Positions 52,257-61,800 of a stretch of 64,000 nucleotides of DNA are shown piece after piece (the stretch's first letter is position 1; each line of letters opens with the position of its first letter). The DNA lies in the NCBI RefSeq assembly GCF_927798115.1, contig NZ_CAKMMG010000001.1:2046001-2110000 (forward strand), given 5' to 3'. This stretch comes from Paenibacillus auburnensis (GTDB taxonomy: Bacteria; Bacillota; Bacilli; Paenibacillales; Paenibacillaceae). The notes below the pieces were generated by a model that saw only the letters and a list, made by a program, of their open reading frames with translations, was not told where the DNA came from and did no database searches. The translations under genes were made by a program, and so were the position numbers.

Positions 52257-54347
52257 TCAGTAGATAGTGCGCTGGCTTGCATCCATAATGCCGCTCTTTC
52301 TGAAGAAATACGTATTGATCTGGTCGCGCCATTCCTTGGCATGAGCAGCCTGCCCTTGTAGGCGCTCCTCGACCTGTACATACAGATCTTCTCTGAGGCT
52401 CCCCTGAAGGCTGCCCCATAAGGCAAGCAGTTCTTCCGCACGTTCTGCGCCAGCAAAATGAGTATCATAAATATGCTGGATCACCGTTTTGCCGGAATGG
52501 AGCACATGGGTATACGGAACATGATGGAAGAACAGCAGCAATTCATCGGGGCATTCCTCGAGCGAATCATAACGTGCAGCATTGCTGCCGATATACTGGG
52601 AACTGTAACCCGTACCACTCTGCACGGTCCGGTCGACTCCAATCCCGCAATTGTCGGCATAATGGTACGTTCCCCACTGGGAATATTCATAGCCGTCCAC
52701 ATTCGGCCCGTAATGATGCTCCGGATTGATCATCCAGCCCACGCCGAGCGGAGCTGTGTAGGATTCATATATTTCCCACGAATCCAGCAGAATCCGACTG
52801 ATCACGGCCGCTGTTGTTGGATCCTGGCCAAAGGTTAGAGCGATCCATTCCCCGGCAATCTCTTCCGCGCTCAGCTCCGGATTCCAGGCCAAACGGCCAT
52901 ATCCGTACAGATTAGCCTGGGCCAGCAGATGACCGGTCCAGTTAAGGTCATTGCCTACATTGGACACCGCCGCGATCCCGCTGTACCGGTTGCCCCACAG
53001 CGAGCCGTCTACGATATGCTTGACCGGAGAAGCTTCCCCCTTGGCATTCGTATTGAATTCCAGCACCTCTTTCCACTGGGGGACAAGGTAACAGACATGG
53101 CGCTGCTGGCCCGTATATTCCTGGGCAATCTGGAATTCGATCACTTGATTGGTCCGCTCAAGCGCCCCGAACAGCGGGGATACCGGTTCCCGGACCTGGA
53201 AATCCATCGGTCCGTTCTTGATCTGCAGAATGACATTATCTTTGAATTTGCCGTCGAGCGGTTTGAAGTGATCATAAGCGGCTCTCGCCCGGTCTGTCTT
53301 GCGGTCGCGCCAGTCCTGCTTGCAGTTGTATACGAAGCAGCGCCAGATGACGATTCCGCCATAGGGCTCAAGGGCTTCCGCCAGCATATTCGCACCATCG
53401 GCATGGTCGCGCCCGTAAGTGAACGGTCCGGGACGGTTCTCCGAATCCGCCTTGACCACGAAGCCGCCGAAATCGGGGATCGCCTGGTAGATATCGGCCG
53501 CTTTGCGCTGCCACCAGCTGCGCACACCCGGATCGAGCGGATCAGCTGTGCCTACTTCCCCTTCATGCATCGGGCCGGCAAAATTAACGCTCAGGAACAG
53601 CCGGATGCCGTACAGCCTGAATACATCAGCAATGCTAGCCACCTCGGGCAAATATTCCGAAATAAACAGCGTCTCCAGGGCATGAACATTCACATTATTG
53701 ATCGCGATGGCATTGATGCCGGTCGAGGACATCAACCGCGCGTAGTCGCGGATCCGTCCCATATCTCCTGTAAACCGGTTATTTTCATAGAAGAAGGATC
53801 TCCCCGCATACCCCCGCTCCACACTGCCGTCAAAGTTATCCCAATGATTGATCATCCGCAGCCCGTTTACCGGATTCACGGTTACATCGAGTTCCTCAAT
53901 CTCCTGCAATGTGCCGAGCAGGCGCAGCAGATGAAACACTCCATAGAGAACGCCTACCGGTGAAGCGGCTCCTACAGCAATGCAGTTATGATCTGCACTC
54001 GTGCGGATGGCGAACCCTTCACGTTCCACCTTGCGGATGTCAGCTTCTTTAAACACACTGCGGATCAGCGTATTTCCGCCCCCGAAGGTGCCGATGGCAA
54101 CCCTTAAGGCGCCGGTACTTAACTCTTGATCTGCCTGGACCTGAATGGCAAGCATGGCTACAATGCCCTTGTTCCATTCTGCCAGCGCGGCCTGAACCGT
54201 ATCGTCAGCTTCGGTAACACTCACCGCTCCGCACCATTTTACATACTGCTCCTGCAATCTGCCCTGCGGCAGTGGCGGATAGCCCAGCCAGGCGCTGTAG
54301 CCCTGGTCTTCTACCGAAACATGATGCTCATTGGATTCTTTCATCAT
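52257..54347 (-). CDS. aguA: GH67 alpha-glucuronidase
   Basis: The product is 696 residues, the usual length for GH67, with no signal peptide, so it works inside the cell. The catalytic region shows [11 protein letters not shown] with the probable acid E, then HFKPLDGKF and DFQVREP with the D and E that activate water. The first 140 residues are the beta-rich N-terminal domain and the end is helical. It removes (4-O-methyl)glucuronate from the non-reducing end of aldouronates made from xylan. It lies 44 bases after the GH52 gene in one operon. Confidence 0.95.
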   Translation of the reverse strand: MMKESNEHHVSVEDQGYSAWLGYPPLPQGRLQEQYVKWCGAVSVTEADDTVQAALAEWNKGIVAMLAIQVQADQELSTGALRVAIGTFGGGNTLIRSVFKEADIRKVEREGFAIRTSADHNCIAVGAASPVGVLYGVFHLLRLLGTLQEIEELDVTVNPVNGLRMINHWDNFDGSVERGYAGRSFFYENNRFTGDMGRIRDYARLMSSTGINAIAINNVNVHALETLFISEYLPEVASIADVFRLYGIRLFLSVNFAGPMHEGEVGTADPLDPGVRSWWQRKAADIYQAIPDFGGFVVKADSENRPGPFTYGRDHADGANMLAEALEPYGGIVIWRCFVYNCKQDWRDRKTDRARAAYDHFKPLDGKFKDNVILQIKNGPMDFQVREPVSPLFGALERTNQVIEFQIAQEYTGQQRHVCYLVPQWKEVLEFNTNAKGEASPVKHIVDGSLWGNRYSGIAAVSNVGNDLNWTGHLLAQANLYGYGRLAWNPELSAEEIAGEWIALTFGQDPTTAAVISRILLDSWEIYESYTAPLGVGWMINPEHHYGPNVDGYEYSQWGTYHYADNCGIGVDRTVQSGTGYSSQYIGSNAARYDSLEECPDELLLFFHHVPYTHVLHSGKTVIQHIYDTHFAGAERAEELLALWGSLQGSLREDLYVQVEERLQGQAAHAKEWRDQINTYFFRKSGIMDASQRTIY

Positions 54348-54391
54348 CTGGAAGACTCCTCCTGTGTTTTGCTTGAGTACTGGATATAAGC

Positions 54392-56620
54392 CTAACTATT
54401 AGCCTTTCTGCAGCCCGTCAGTGATCTGTTGCCTGTACCTTCCAAGAGCCAGAGGATTGCTGTAACTCCGCGGGGGTAGTATTTACTTCCACCTATCAGG
54501 CCGGACAAGATCTGGTCACTCCAGCACCAGTAGGACAGCTCGGGATGCAGCAGCCAGTTCACATGCGCAGCATCAGCCGCAAGCCCGCTCTCCTCCCAAG
54601 GCAGCTGCAGAATCTCCCGGGCGATGAACTGGGATAGATAGATTTTGCTGAGCCAGGAGTTATTGCTTGTGGACGACAGCTTCCAGCCTCCGTCCTCGAA
54701 CAGGCATACGCCCGGAACCAATACCGTATGGAGGTGGGTATTCAGCGCACTGAGATACTCCGCAAATCTGCCGCCGGGATCGAGCGCTTCTCCGCAGCCG
54801 GTGAAGAGCGGGAAGACCAGGCCTTCAATCGCTGGAATAATACAGGATTGCTTATCTTCATGGATGATAGCGGGAATATAACCGTCACTGTTTAATTGGG
54901 AAGATAGCGAAGCGGCACACTTCACGGCCTGCTGCCCTGCCTCCGCTGCCAGTTCAGCCAGTCCTTCCTGTCCGAAGAATTTCTCCAGCGCTACATAAGC
55001 CGCCCAGCATTTTCCTGCCATATAAATGTTATTGCGGGACTGCCCAAGCGACGTATCCAAGCTGTCATAGGTAGTGATTTCGGCACCGCCTTGCGTCCGG
55101 TTGCTGTCCAGACCCATCAGGCCGTTGCGCTGGCTGCTGTCCGGATGATCGCGGTTCAGCATGCTGTCAAAGCAGGCACGGAGTGTCGGAAGCATTTTAT
55201 CGGTGAATTCGCGGTCCTTGGTCTGTTCAATGTAGACGAGCGCCGAGACCAGCCAATTGACCAGCTCCTCATGGCTCATATAGGAGAAGCAGTCATCCAG
55301 CCCGGCCAGCTCATAAGCGGAGTACTGCGGCCGCGAGAATACATTGGCTACGCCAACATCATGAGTGAAGCTGATCCCTCCGGGGTACTCCTCGTTTCCA
55401 CCCGGAAAGACCACCTTGTCCTCATAGCTGTAGCGGTCCACGAACAATTCGAGCTCATTGCGCACTGTCCACGGGTTCATTACCAGTTCAAAGAACAGCT
55501 GATCCGCCGTTAAATCCAGCGTATTCATCATCCGGTATTCGCCTTCATTCACGATCCAGATGTACCTGTCCCCGTCGTGCAGAAGCTGTGTGCTGCCATA
55601 ATAGCTGTGAATCGCATGCGAGAGCATAAAGGTCTGATCTCCAGTAAGCCCGGCAGAGGCAATCCATTCATCGGCTGCTGTGCAGGAAGCAGTCAGCTCA
55701 TCAAAATGCTCAAGCGCATAGCCGGCCACGGCCTCAATATTGTTAAAGTAACGGGTATAGGCATAGCTGGCATCGATACCTGTGGTCACCAGTCCGCCCC
55801 GGTAAAAACAGATGGCAAAACGGTACGTCCGTTTCTCCCCCGGAGGAACCTCCATTAACACGGCGCCTGTGCCGCCCAGTCCGAAGGCCAGGTTATGCGC
55901 AAGCTTAGCCTCCAGAATCTTCTCCATCGTGAACCCGAGTGCAGACTGAATCCCTTCAGCATCACAGGCAACTGCCATCAGCCGGCCTTGTCCGATTCCT
56001 TGAAAAGCCCCGCCGCTGGTGTCGCTGAGTCTGCGCATAGAGCTGTAGGGATCGCTGCCTTCATAACCGAAGAAGCCTTTTCGTGTAAAAGTCCCATTAG
56101 TGTTGTCGAGTGTGAGCTCGGCAAAGACTGCCGGCAGCAGGGCTGCCTTGAGCTCAGCTTCATCAGCAGCGGCTGGATCAGGCACCGGACGCACAGGGGA
56201 GTACACTTGAAAAGTCAGGTCACCCGCCTGCCAGGTATCCGTCGCCGCCCCAAGTGTTCTGCTGATTTCATGATCCTGAAACGCTTTCAAAAGAACGCCG
56301 GACAGCTGATGCCCGCCGTTTGGCATGGCTTCGTCATTCTCGACCGGCGGAACAGGGAATCCCTGCTGTAATTCCTTCGCGGTTTCATCCGCTTTTTCTA
56401 TATCGTATCTGGCGCCGGCATCCTCAACCTGATCGAAAAAGGGCAGCGCCTCGTAAGTTGCACCGTCTGCGGACTGGAATCCGATATACACATTCTGGTC
56501 AGCCGGTTTACCCAGCTCCAGCCCAAGCCCCCCATGTTTGCCTTTAAAACCTAAAGTGAAGCTTGCAAAAGCACCTATCGGTGAATGCTGGACATTGTAG
56601 AACAGATTAGATTTTGTCAT
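54392..56620 (-). CDS. GH52 beta-xylosidase
   Basis: The product is 742 residues and starts with the family's characteristic [19 protein letters not shown]. No signal peptide is present. The probable nucleophile is the first E of VNEGEYR near residue 360 and the probable acid is the D of TTYDSLD near residue 520, matching the two catalytic positions known in GH52. It releases xylose from xylo-oligosaccharides. It is first in the operon GH52-GH67-Nif3-like, with AAGGAG five bases before the ATG, and faces an AraC regulator across a 180-base region with paired direct repeats. Confidence 0.94.
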   Translation of the reverse strand: MTKSNLFYNVQHSPIGAFASFTLGFKGKHGGLGLELGKPADQNVYIGFQSADGATYEALPFFDQVEDAGARYDIEKADETAKELQQGFPVPPVENDEAMPNGGHQLSGVLLKAFQDHEISRTLGAATDTWQAGDLTFQVYSPVRPVPDPAAADEAELKAALLPAVFAELTLDNTNGTFTRKGFFGYEGSDPYSSMRRLSDTSGGAFQGIGQGRLMAVACDAEGIQSALGFTMEKILEAKLAHNLAFGLGGTGAVLMEVPPGEKRTYRFAICFYRGGLVTTGIDASYAYTRYFNNIEAVAGYALEHFDELTASCTAADEWIASAGLTGDQTFMLSHAIHSYYGSTQLLHDGDRYIWIVNEGEYRMMNTLDLTADQLFFELVMNPWTVRNELELFVDRYSYEDKVVFPGGNEEYPGGISFTHDVGVANVFSRPQYSAYELAGLDDCFSYMSHEELVNWLVSALVYIEQTKDREFTDKMLPTLRACFDSMLNRDHPDSSQRNGLMGLDSNRTQGGAEITTYDSLDTSLGQSRNNIYMAGKCWAAYVALEKFFGQEGLAELAAEAGQQAVKCAASLSSQLNSDGYIPAIIHEDKQSCIIPAIEGLVFPLFTGCGEALDPGGRFAEYLSALNTHLHTVLVPGVCLFEDGGWKLSSTSNNSWLSKIYLSQFIAREILQLPWEESGLAADAAHVNWLLHPELSYWCWSDQILSGLIGGSKYYPRGVTAILWLLEGTGNRSLTGCRKANS

Positions 56621-56710
56621 AATGACTCCTTCCCGGTTCGTACGTTTAGGATCGATTGCTCTGTTGGTACTTCCTTATCCTATCACGGGTCCGCCCGGCG
56701 GGAACATTGT

Positions 56711-56741
56711 CAAATCAAGCAATAATTTACCCAAATCAAGC
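56711..56741. promoter_or_regulatory. AraC-type direct-repeat operator
   Basis: CAAATCAAGC occurs at 56711-56720 and again at 56732-56741, exactly 21 bases apart, two helical turns. A TTGACA-like -35 box on the minus strand (56708-56713) overlaps the first copy. This is the expected arrangement for an AraC-family activator contacting RNA polymerase at the GH52 promoter. Confidence 0.6.
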
Positions 56742-56800
56742 TAATGTCAGGTATACTAATAGATATATCAGTGAGCTAGATAAACAAAGGGGAACTGCAC

Positions 56801-57715
56801 ATGGCTTCAGCTTTTATGCCGCCTGCACTTGGACAAAGCATCAGTGAAACGATCATTCCGGACGTAAAAACTACGCTGAACCTATTCGGCATGCATCTGA
56901 GGAAAGTAAGCGGTGCCTGGAATTATCCAATTCATGCCCACCCGCAGTACGAATTCAACTATGTGCTTGAAGGGGAGCAGCGGATGATCGTTAATAACCG
57001 CAGCTATACGCAGCGGGCCGGGGATCTGGTCCTGCTCAGACCCGGAGACTCCCATTCGAGCCAGAGCGGCAACGGCCAGCCGTTTACTTATTTCTGCATT
57101 CATTTTGACATTGATGACAAGCTTCTGATCTCGCTGCTGAGCCGGCTGAATCATATGCTCTTTACCGCGGAAAGCCCCATTGCCCATAAACTCACGCCTC
57201 CTCTAAGCAAATTAGTGGACATTTCAACCACAATCCATGGGGATATCACCATGTCCCAGCGGATGATGCTGCAGTCTGCGGTCTTCGACCTGTTCGGCCA
57301 GTTGTGGGAGGCGTTCTCGATTGAGGCGAATCTGCATGCTTCGGCTACTTATGAGAAGGTAGAGCTTGCCCACCAGATCCGCAGCCGCCTGCAAGGGCTT
57401 GTCTACCAGCAGTTCAAGCATGATATACAGGAAGACCGGACGCTTGGCGTCGATGATATTGCCGCAGAGCTGGGCATCAGTTCCTCGCACTGCTACCGGG
57501 TTTTCCGGCAGGTGTTCGGTCTCTCTCCCCGGGAGTTCCTCTCCCAGCAGATGCTTCATGAGGCTAAGATTCTGCTGGACGATCTGCGGCTGCCGGTCAG
57601 CCATATCTCTGCCCTCCTCGGCTACCGCGATATCGCTCATTTCAGCCGCCAGTTCAAACGCTGGCAAGGCCAATCTCCAAGGGAGTATCGGGAATCGGGC
57701 CCGCTACACAACTAA
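56801..57715 (+). CDS. AraC family regulator of the xylosidase operon
   Basis: The product is 304 residues. An N-terminal cupin-like sugar-sensing domain (about 30-170) has HAHPQYEFNYVLEGE with the metal or ligand histidines. An AraC double helix-turn-helix fills about 200-300, with CYRVFRQVFG and FSRQFKRWQG. AAAGGGGA lies eight bases before the ATG. It is divergent from GH52, with direct repeats between, so it probably activates the xylo-oligosaccharide operon in response to xylose or aldouronates. Confidence 0.9.
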   Translation: MASAFMPPALGQSISETIIPDVKTTLNLFGMHLRKVSGAWNYPIHAHPQYEFNYVLEGEQRMIVNNRSYTQRAGDLVLLRPGDSHSSQSGNGQPFTYFCIHFDIDDKLLISLLSRLNHMLFTAESPIAHKLTPPLSKLVDISTTIHGDITMSQRMMLQSAVFDLFGQLWEAFSIEANLHASATYEKVELAHQIRSRLQGLVYQQFKHDIQEDRTLGVDDIAAELGISSSHCYRVFRQVFGLSPREFLSQQMLHEAKILLDDLRLPVSHISALLGYRDIAHFSRQFKRWQGQSPREYRESGPLHN

Positions 57716-57803
57716 GACCTCATGGACGGCAGGGAAAAGCCTGTCCTTCTGCCGGCAAACCGCTTGCCCGGTAACGGTAGACCGGAAAAGTGAAATCTGC
57801 ACA

Positions 57804-57839
57804 AACAGACCCGCCGGAAAAATTTCCGGCGGGTCTGTT
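57804..57839. terminator. hairpin between convergent AraC and CE7 genes
   Basis: A perfect 17-pair stem begins AACAGACCCGCCGG and has a two-base loop. T-tract support is weak on both strands. It is the only terminator candidate for either convergent gene. Apart from it the 280-base gap holds GC-rich sequence without a supported gene. Confidence 0.6.
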
Positions 57840-57995
57840 GCAGCATTGCTTCAATCCGGCAGATTCAGCCGTTCTAGGGCGGCACCGGCCGGATTCGGCC
57901 AAGCTTAACGGCCGAGAGTTATCCACCTGCGGCTCGAATGATGATCGTAGAGAAGCTTCACTCCGGCACGCGGCGTGTTCTTCCTCTCTCTACGC

Positions 57996-58961
57996 TTAGA
58001 GAAACCACTCCGGAAACCATTGTTTCAGCGATTTAAGCTTGGCCTCGGTCTGAATCGCTCCCCCGCCCTCATGGGCGTTGAACGGATAAATGTTGATTTC
58101 TTTCTCTCCGGCAATCCGGTTATAGGTGGCAAAATACATCTCCGGCGGGCAGGTTTCATCCTTCAGGGCTACGGAGGCCAGCACCTTGCAGGTGATCCGA
58201 CTGGCCATATTCATGGTATCGAAATAGCTCAGTTCATTCATCACCAGATCCAGTTCTTCCGGATGATGGCGGAGATAATCGGCTACCGCGGCAAATGCGC
58301 CATGCTCACCCTCTATTCTCCGCACCAGATTACTGTTGCTCGGAACATCCGCGAGTGCTGCTGCAGGCCTGTCATCCAGCGCGGCCATTGCCATCGTTAA
58401 AGCCCCGCCCTGGCTGCCGCCTTCAACGACAATCCGCTTAGGATCCACTTCCGGCTGGGCGCAGGCAAAATCGATCGCCTTCATACAGTCCATATATTGG
58501 TAGCGGTAATAATACTCATATTTGCTGCGTAGACCTTTACTGGCAAGGTTCATGGAGTATCCCCAGGATGAGGGGGCCCGGCTGCCGGTGCGTCCGCCTT
58601 GTTCCCTGCAGTCAATCGACACCACGGCAAAACCCATTAATACCCAGTGCATGAACTCAGAGGGTTCACCCCGGCTGCCGTTAAATCCGTGATAATGGAT
58701 TAAGCACGGGTACTTCTCCTTTTGCATGAAGTCAGGAACAATATACCACCCGTACACCGGCGTTGTATCCATCCCGTCAAAGCTGATTTCATATACGCTT
58801 ACTTGCTCAATCGGATAGGTTAATTTTTGTCTGCTGCTATTCAAGGGAACAGCCCTAGCCTCGGAAATGGTTTCCTTCCAAAACTGGTCAAAGTCTTCCT
58901 GCCGGGTAAGCTCCGGCTTATAGTTGAACAATTCCTTCGTAACATCCTCCAGGTAACCCAT
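57996..58961 (-). CDS. CE7 family acetyl xylan esterase
   Basis: The product is a 321-residue alpha/beta hydrolase. The nucleophile serine is in EGGSQGGAL near residue 185, the acid D is in LKDETCPP near 273 and the H is in NAHEGGG near 302. The early YHGFNGSRGEP stretch supplies the oxyanion site. The RxQGGR segment (REQGGRTGSR near 119) is diagnostic of CE7. It removes acetyl groups from xylo-oligosaccharides or cephalosporin-like esters and has no signal peptide. It lies 33 bases after the LCP gene. Confidence 0.93.
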   Translation of the reverse strand: MGYLEDVTKELFNYKPELTRQEDFDQFWKETISEARAVPLNSSRQKLTYPIEQVSVYEISFDGMDTTPVYGWYIVPDFMQKEKYPCLIHYHGFNGSRGEPSEFMHWVLMGFAVVSIDCREQGGRTGSRAPSSWGYSMNLASKGLRSKYEYYYRYQYMDCMKAIDFACAQPEVDPKRIVVEGGSQGGALTMAMAALDDRPAAALADVPSNSNLVRRIEGEHGAFAAVADYLRHHPEELDLVMNELSYFDTMNMASRITCKVLASVALKDETCPPEMYFATYNRIAGEKEINIYPFNAHEGGGAIQTEAKLKSLKQWFPEWFL

Positions 58962-58994
58962 GTTCTCTACTCCCTTAATGCTTATTTCCGAACA

Positions 58995-60074
58995 TTATTC
59001 TGTAATGCCAAAATCACGCAGCAGCTCCTGGGTATCGAGTGCAGGCAATCCCAGCGGGGTGCGTAAGTTCTGCAGCTTCTCCACCAGATCGGCTTCGTTC
59101 GCATACGCGTATGGGCTCTTCCACTCCGATTCCAGCGTGAGCAGTTCACTGGATCCAGGCTTCATGGAGTTATAATTCAGAATCCAGCTCTTCAGTTGAT
59201 CCTTACTGATATCGGTACGGATATTATCGCCCAGAATGTCGATGATCTCCCCCCACTTGGCAATTCCGCTCACGGAATCCAGCTTATTCAGGATGAGGTT
59301 CAGCACCTCCTGCTGCCGTTCATTACGGGAGAAATCGGACGACTCTGCGGTTCCCCGGTTGGATTTGCGGTAGCGGACGAAATCCAAAGCTTCTTTGCCG
59401 CTTAAATGCTGCATCCCTTTTTTCAGGTTAATATTGGTGCCGTCGGCATTATCCACGTAACGCATATCCATCGGCACATTGATATCGAGTCCGCCAAGCT
59501 CATCCACGATGCTGCTGAATGCTGCGAAATTAATCAGAATCATATGCTCAATATCCATTTGCAGGATACTGCCGTAGAACTCTTTTGTCTTACTTAAATC
59601 CTCATCCTTGTTATGTGCGTAATAATAGGCATAGTAGTAATTGGCCTTATGCGAGCCGATCTCACTGCTTGTGATCTTCAGATCACGGGGGATCGACAGG
59701 ATAGACAGCTTCCTGGTAACAGGCTCATAGACCACCGGCATCAGCACATCCGTATTCAGCGTCCCTCCGCTGCCGCTTCTGTTATCCACACCGGCGAGTA
59801 AAAAGGTTAGCGGCTTATTCTCATCCTTTTCCTCCGCAGCCTCAGCATCTGCCGATGCTCCGGGCACTGGTGATGCAGGACCAGCAGTTTCAGCGGGAGC
59901 CGTTCCCGATGCCGAAATCCGGTCAAGCGCACGCTCGGCCTTAAAATACAGTGTTCCGGCATAGACAGCTCCGGCGATCAGACATGTGCCAAGTACCGCT
60001 GAGACACTAAGCAGTGTCTTGCGGGTACGTTTTTTGCTGCGCTGTGCCTTCCTTCTCTTGCTTCGCTCCTCCAT
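58995..60074 (-). CDS. LCP (LytR-CpsA-Psr) family wall polymer ligase
   Basis: The product is 359 residues. A lysine/arginine-rich N-terminus precedes one membrane segment (about 22-42), then a low-complexity A/E-rich linker and the extracellular LCP domain (about 90-320). It has the conserved LLAGVDNRSG, TDVLMPV and SIPRDLKI motifs, which include the arginines that bind the lipid pyrophosphate. These enzymes attach teichoic acids or other glycopolymers to peptidoglycan. It is upstream of the CE7 gene, but the link seems positional rather than functional. Confidence 0.92.
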   Translation of the reverse strand: MEERSKRRKAQRSKKRTRKTLLSVSAVLGTCLIAGAVYAGTLYFKAERALDRISASGTAPAETAGPASPVPGASADAEAAEEKDENKPLTFLLAGVDNRSGSGGTLNTDVLMPVVYEPVTRKLSILSIPRDLKITSSEIGSHKANYYYAYYYAHNKDEDLSKTKEFYGSILQMDIEHMILINFAAFSSIVDELGGLDINVPMDMRYVDNADGTNINLKKGMQHLSGKEALDFVRYRKSNRGTAESSDFSRNERQQEVLNLILNKLDSVSGIAKWGEIIDILGDNIRTDISKDQLKSWILNYNSMKPGSSELLTLESEWKSPYAYANEADLVEKLQNLRTPLGLPALDTQELLRDFGITE

Positions 60075-60202
60075 TCCCTTCCTCCTGCTTCCCTCTCATT
60101 AATGTTATAAGTTGTAAATGATTATACCACAGGCTAATAAAGCCGCTTACTAAAAAGTGGAAGAGATGTGGGGCATATCATTGAGGTGTAATCACATGCA
60201 GG

Positions 60203-60223
60203 CCTTTTCAAAAGGTGTATAAT
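60203..60223 (+). promoter_or_regulatory. -10 box with adjacent palindrome before the symporter gene
   Basis: CCTTTTCAAAAGG at 60203-60215 is a near-perfect palindrome placed where a promoter spacer would be, just upstream of TATAAT at 60218-60223. A clear -35 box is missing. The palindrome may be an operator. Confidence 0.4.
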
Positions 60224-60255
60224 AGTAGGAACTTACCAAAAAAGGATGTCCTGAC

Positions 60256-61224
60256 ATGCTTCTTGCCGTGAACCGTGTGCTTAACCGGATGATGCCGCTG
60301 ATCACTCCACTGAGTGTCCTGACCGGGGTGCTCTGCGGCAGTGCGCTTACTTCTTATACCTTTTTGTCTCCCTGGCTGTTTGCTTTTATGACGTTTGCCG
60401 GCAGCATCAGTCTTGGATTTAAAGATTTTGTGAATGTGCTCAAAAAGCCTCTGCCCCTGTTCGCCTGCTTATTTATCCTTCATCTGGCCATGCCGCTGGT
60501 TGCCTTTGGACTCGGGAATGTGCTCTACCACTCGGATGAATTCACCATCACCGGCCTTGTGCTTGCTGCGGTAATTCCTACGGGAATCAGCAGCTTTATC
60601 TGGGTCAGCATTTATAAAGGTAACACCGCTCTTACCCTCTCGATCATTCTAATCGACACGCTGCTGGCTCCCTTTATCGTACCGGGTGTGCTTTCCGTGC
60701 TGATTGGAACCAGTGTGGAGCTGGATACCTGGGCCATGATGAGCAGCCTCTTCTGGATGATTGTCGTGCCCTCTCTGCTAGGCATGGTGCTTAATGAATG
60801 GAGCAAAGGGGCAGTGGCCCCCGTATGGAGCCCGAGACTGAACCCGTTGTCCAAACTGTTCATGGCTGCCGTGATTATGATTAACGGCTCTGTCATTTCC
60901 CCTTACCTGGCGGACATCAATCTGCATCTGGTCGGTCTGGCCGCTGTTATTGTACTGATGGCTTCCACCGGCTATTGTCTGTGCTTCCTCACCGCCAGGC
61001 TTCTGCGCTGGAACGAAGCAGATGAAGTCGCTCTGCTCTTCAATGGCGGCATGCGCAATATCAGCGCCGGCGCAGTACTCGCAGTGTCCTATTTTCCCGC
61101 TCCGGTCGCCGTCCCCGTCGTACTCGGTATGGTGTTCCAGCAGTTGCTCGCTTCGCTGGTAGGCTTCCTGCTCGGCCGCCGCTCCAGGGTTAATCATGCG
61201 GCCGACCGGACTTCGGCGGCTTGA
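60256..61224 (+). CDS. bile acid:sodium symporter (BASS) family transporter
   Basis: The product is 322 residues with about ten membrane segments in two inverted halves. Family features are GSISLGFKDF near residue 56, the PTGISSF crossover near 117-123 and the later FNGGMRNISAGAVLA near 263-277. Members import organic acids such as pantoate, pyruvate or keto acids with sodium; bile acids are unlikely here. The substrate is unknown. AAAGGATG precedes the ATG. Array C begins about 120 bases after its stop. Confidence 0.88.
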   Translation: MLLAVNRVLNRMMPLITPLSVLTGVLCGSALTSYTFLSPWLFAFMTFAGSISLGFKDFVNVLKKPLPLFACLFILHLAMPLVAFGLGNVLYHSDEFTITGLVLAAVIPTGISSFIWVSIYKGNTALTLSIILIDTLLAPFIVPGVLSVLIGTSVELDTWAMMSSLFWMIVVPSLLGMVLNEWSKGAVAPVWSPRLNPLSKLFMAAVIMINGSVISPYLADINLHLVGLAAVIVLMASTGYCLCFLTARLLRWNEADEVALLFNGGMRNISAGAVLAVSYFPAPVAVPVVLGMVFQQLLASLVGFLLGRRSRVNHAADRTSAA

Positions 61225-61344
61225 GCGAGGGGCCGGGTGGAATAAGCCCCCGGCTTCTAACCCGGTCTAGCAGAAAATGTCGCTGTAAGCTGCGGTGCTG
61301 GAGCCGGGAGGGCTGAAGGGCTGATGCCCGCCTGCGCTGAAGTC

Positions 61345-61668
61345 AAAGGGATTTTTACCATTAATTCCCCCATATTGCCCGAATGCGCCGAATTCAAAGG
61401 GATTTTTACCTTTAATTTTCCCAAATTGCCCGCCTGCGCTGAAATCAAAGGGATTTTTACCTTTAATTCCCCCATATCGCCCACATGCGCCGAATTCAAA
61501 GGGATTTTTACCTCTAATTTCCCCATATTGCCCGCCTGCGGCGAAATCAAAGGGATTTTTACCTTTATTTCCTCCATATCGCCCACTTGCGCCGAAATCA
61601 ATGGTACTTTTACCTCTAATTCCCCCATATCGCCCACATGCGCCGAATTCAGCGGTACTTTTACCCTG
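61345..61668. repeat. array C: seven 51-bp tandem hairpin units
   Basis: Cores of the type AAAGGGATTTTTACCTTT start at 61345, 61396, 61447, 61498, 61549, 61600 and 61651, always 51 bases apart. The last two units switch to GGTACTTTTACC, the core of array B, so C is a mosaic. Linkers alternate between CCTGCGCT-like and ATGCGCC-like versions in units 1-5, again a 102-base pattern. A 126-codon minus-strand frame runs through it (17-residue repeats containing KIPL), but it lacks a clear ribosome site. It lies between the convergent symporter and TetR genes. Between 61669 and 61800 I see nothing else. Confidence 0.92.
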
Positions 61669-61800
61669 GCACGTAGATCCCCAACAGATTCTCAGGCACC
61701 CCACACTTTCTCACCTTGCATCACATCCTACAAAACCAGCAAAGGCAGCGAAGTTGCCTCCGCCGCCTTAAAAACTAAGTATATTGTGTGCGCCAGCGGT

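Noticed and set aside
57720..57926. Minus-strand frame of 68 codons between the AraC and CE7 genes
   Set aside because: It runs through a perfect hairpin and GC-rich palindromes and has no ribosome site.
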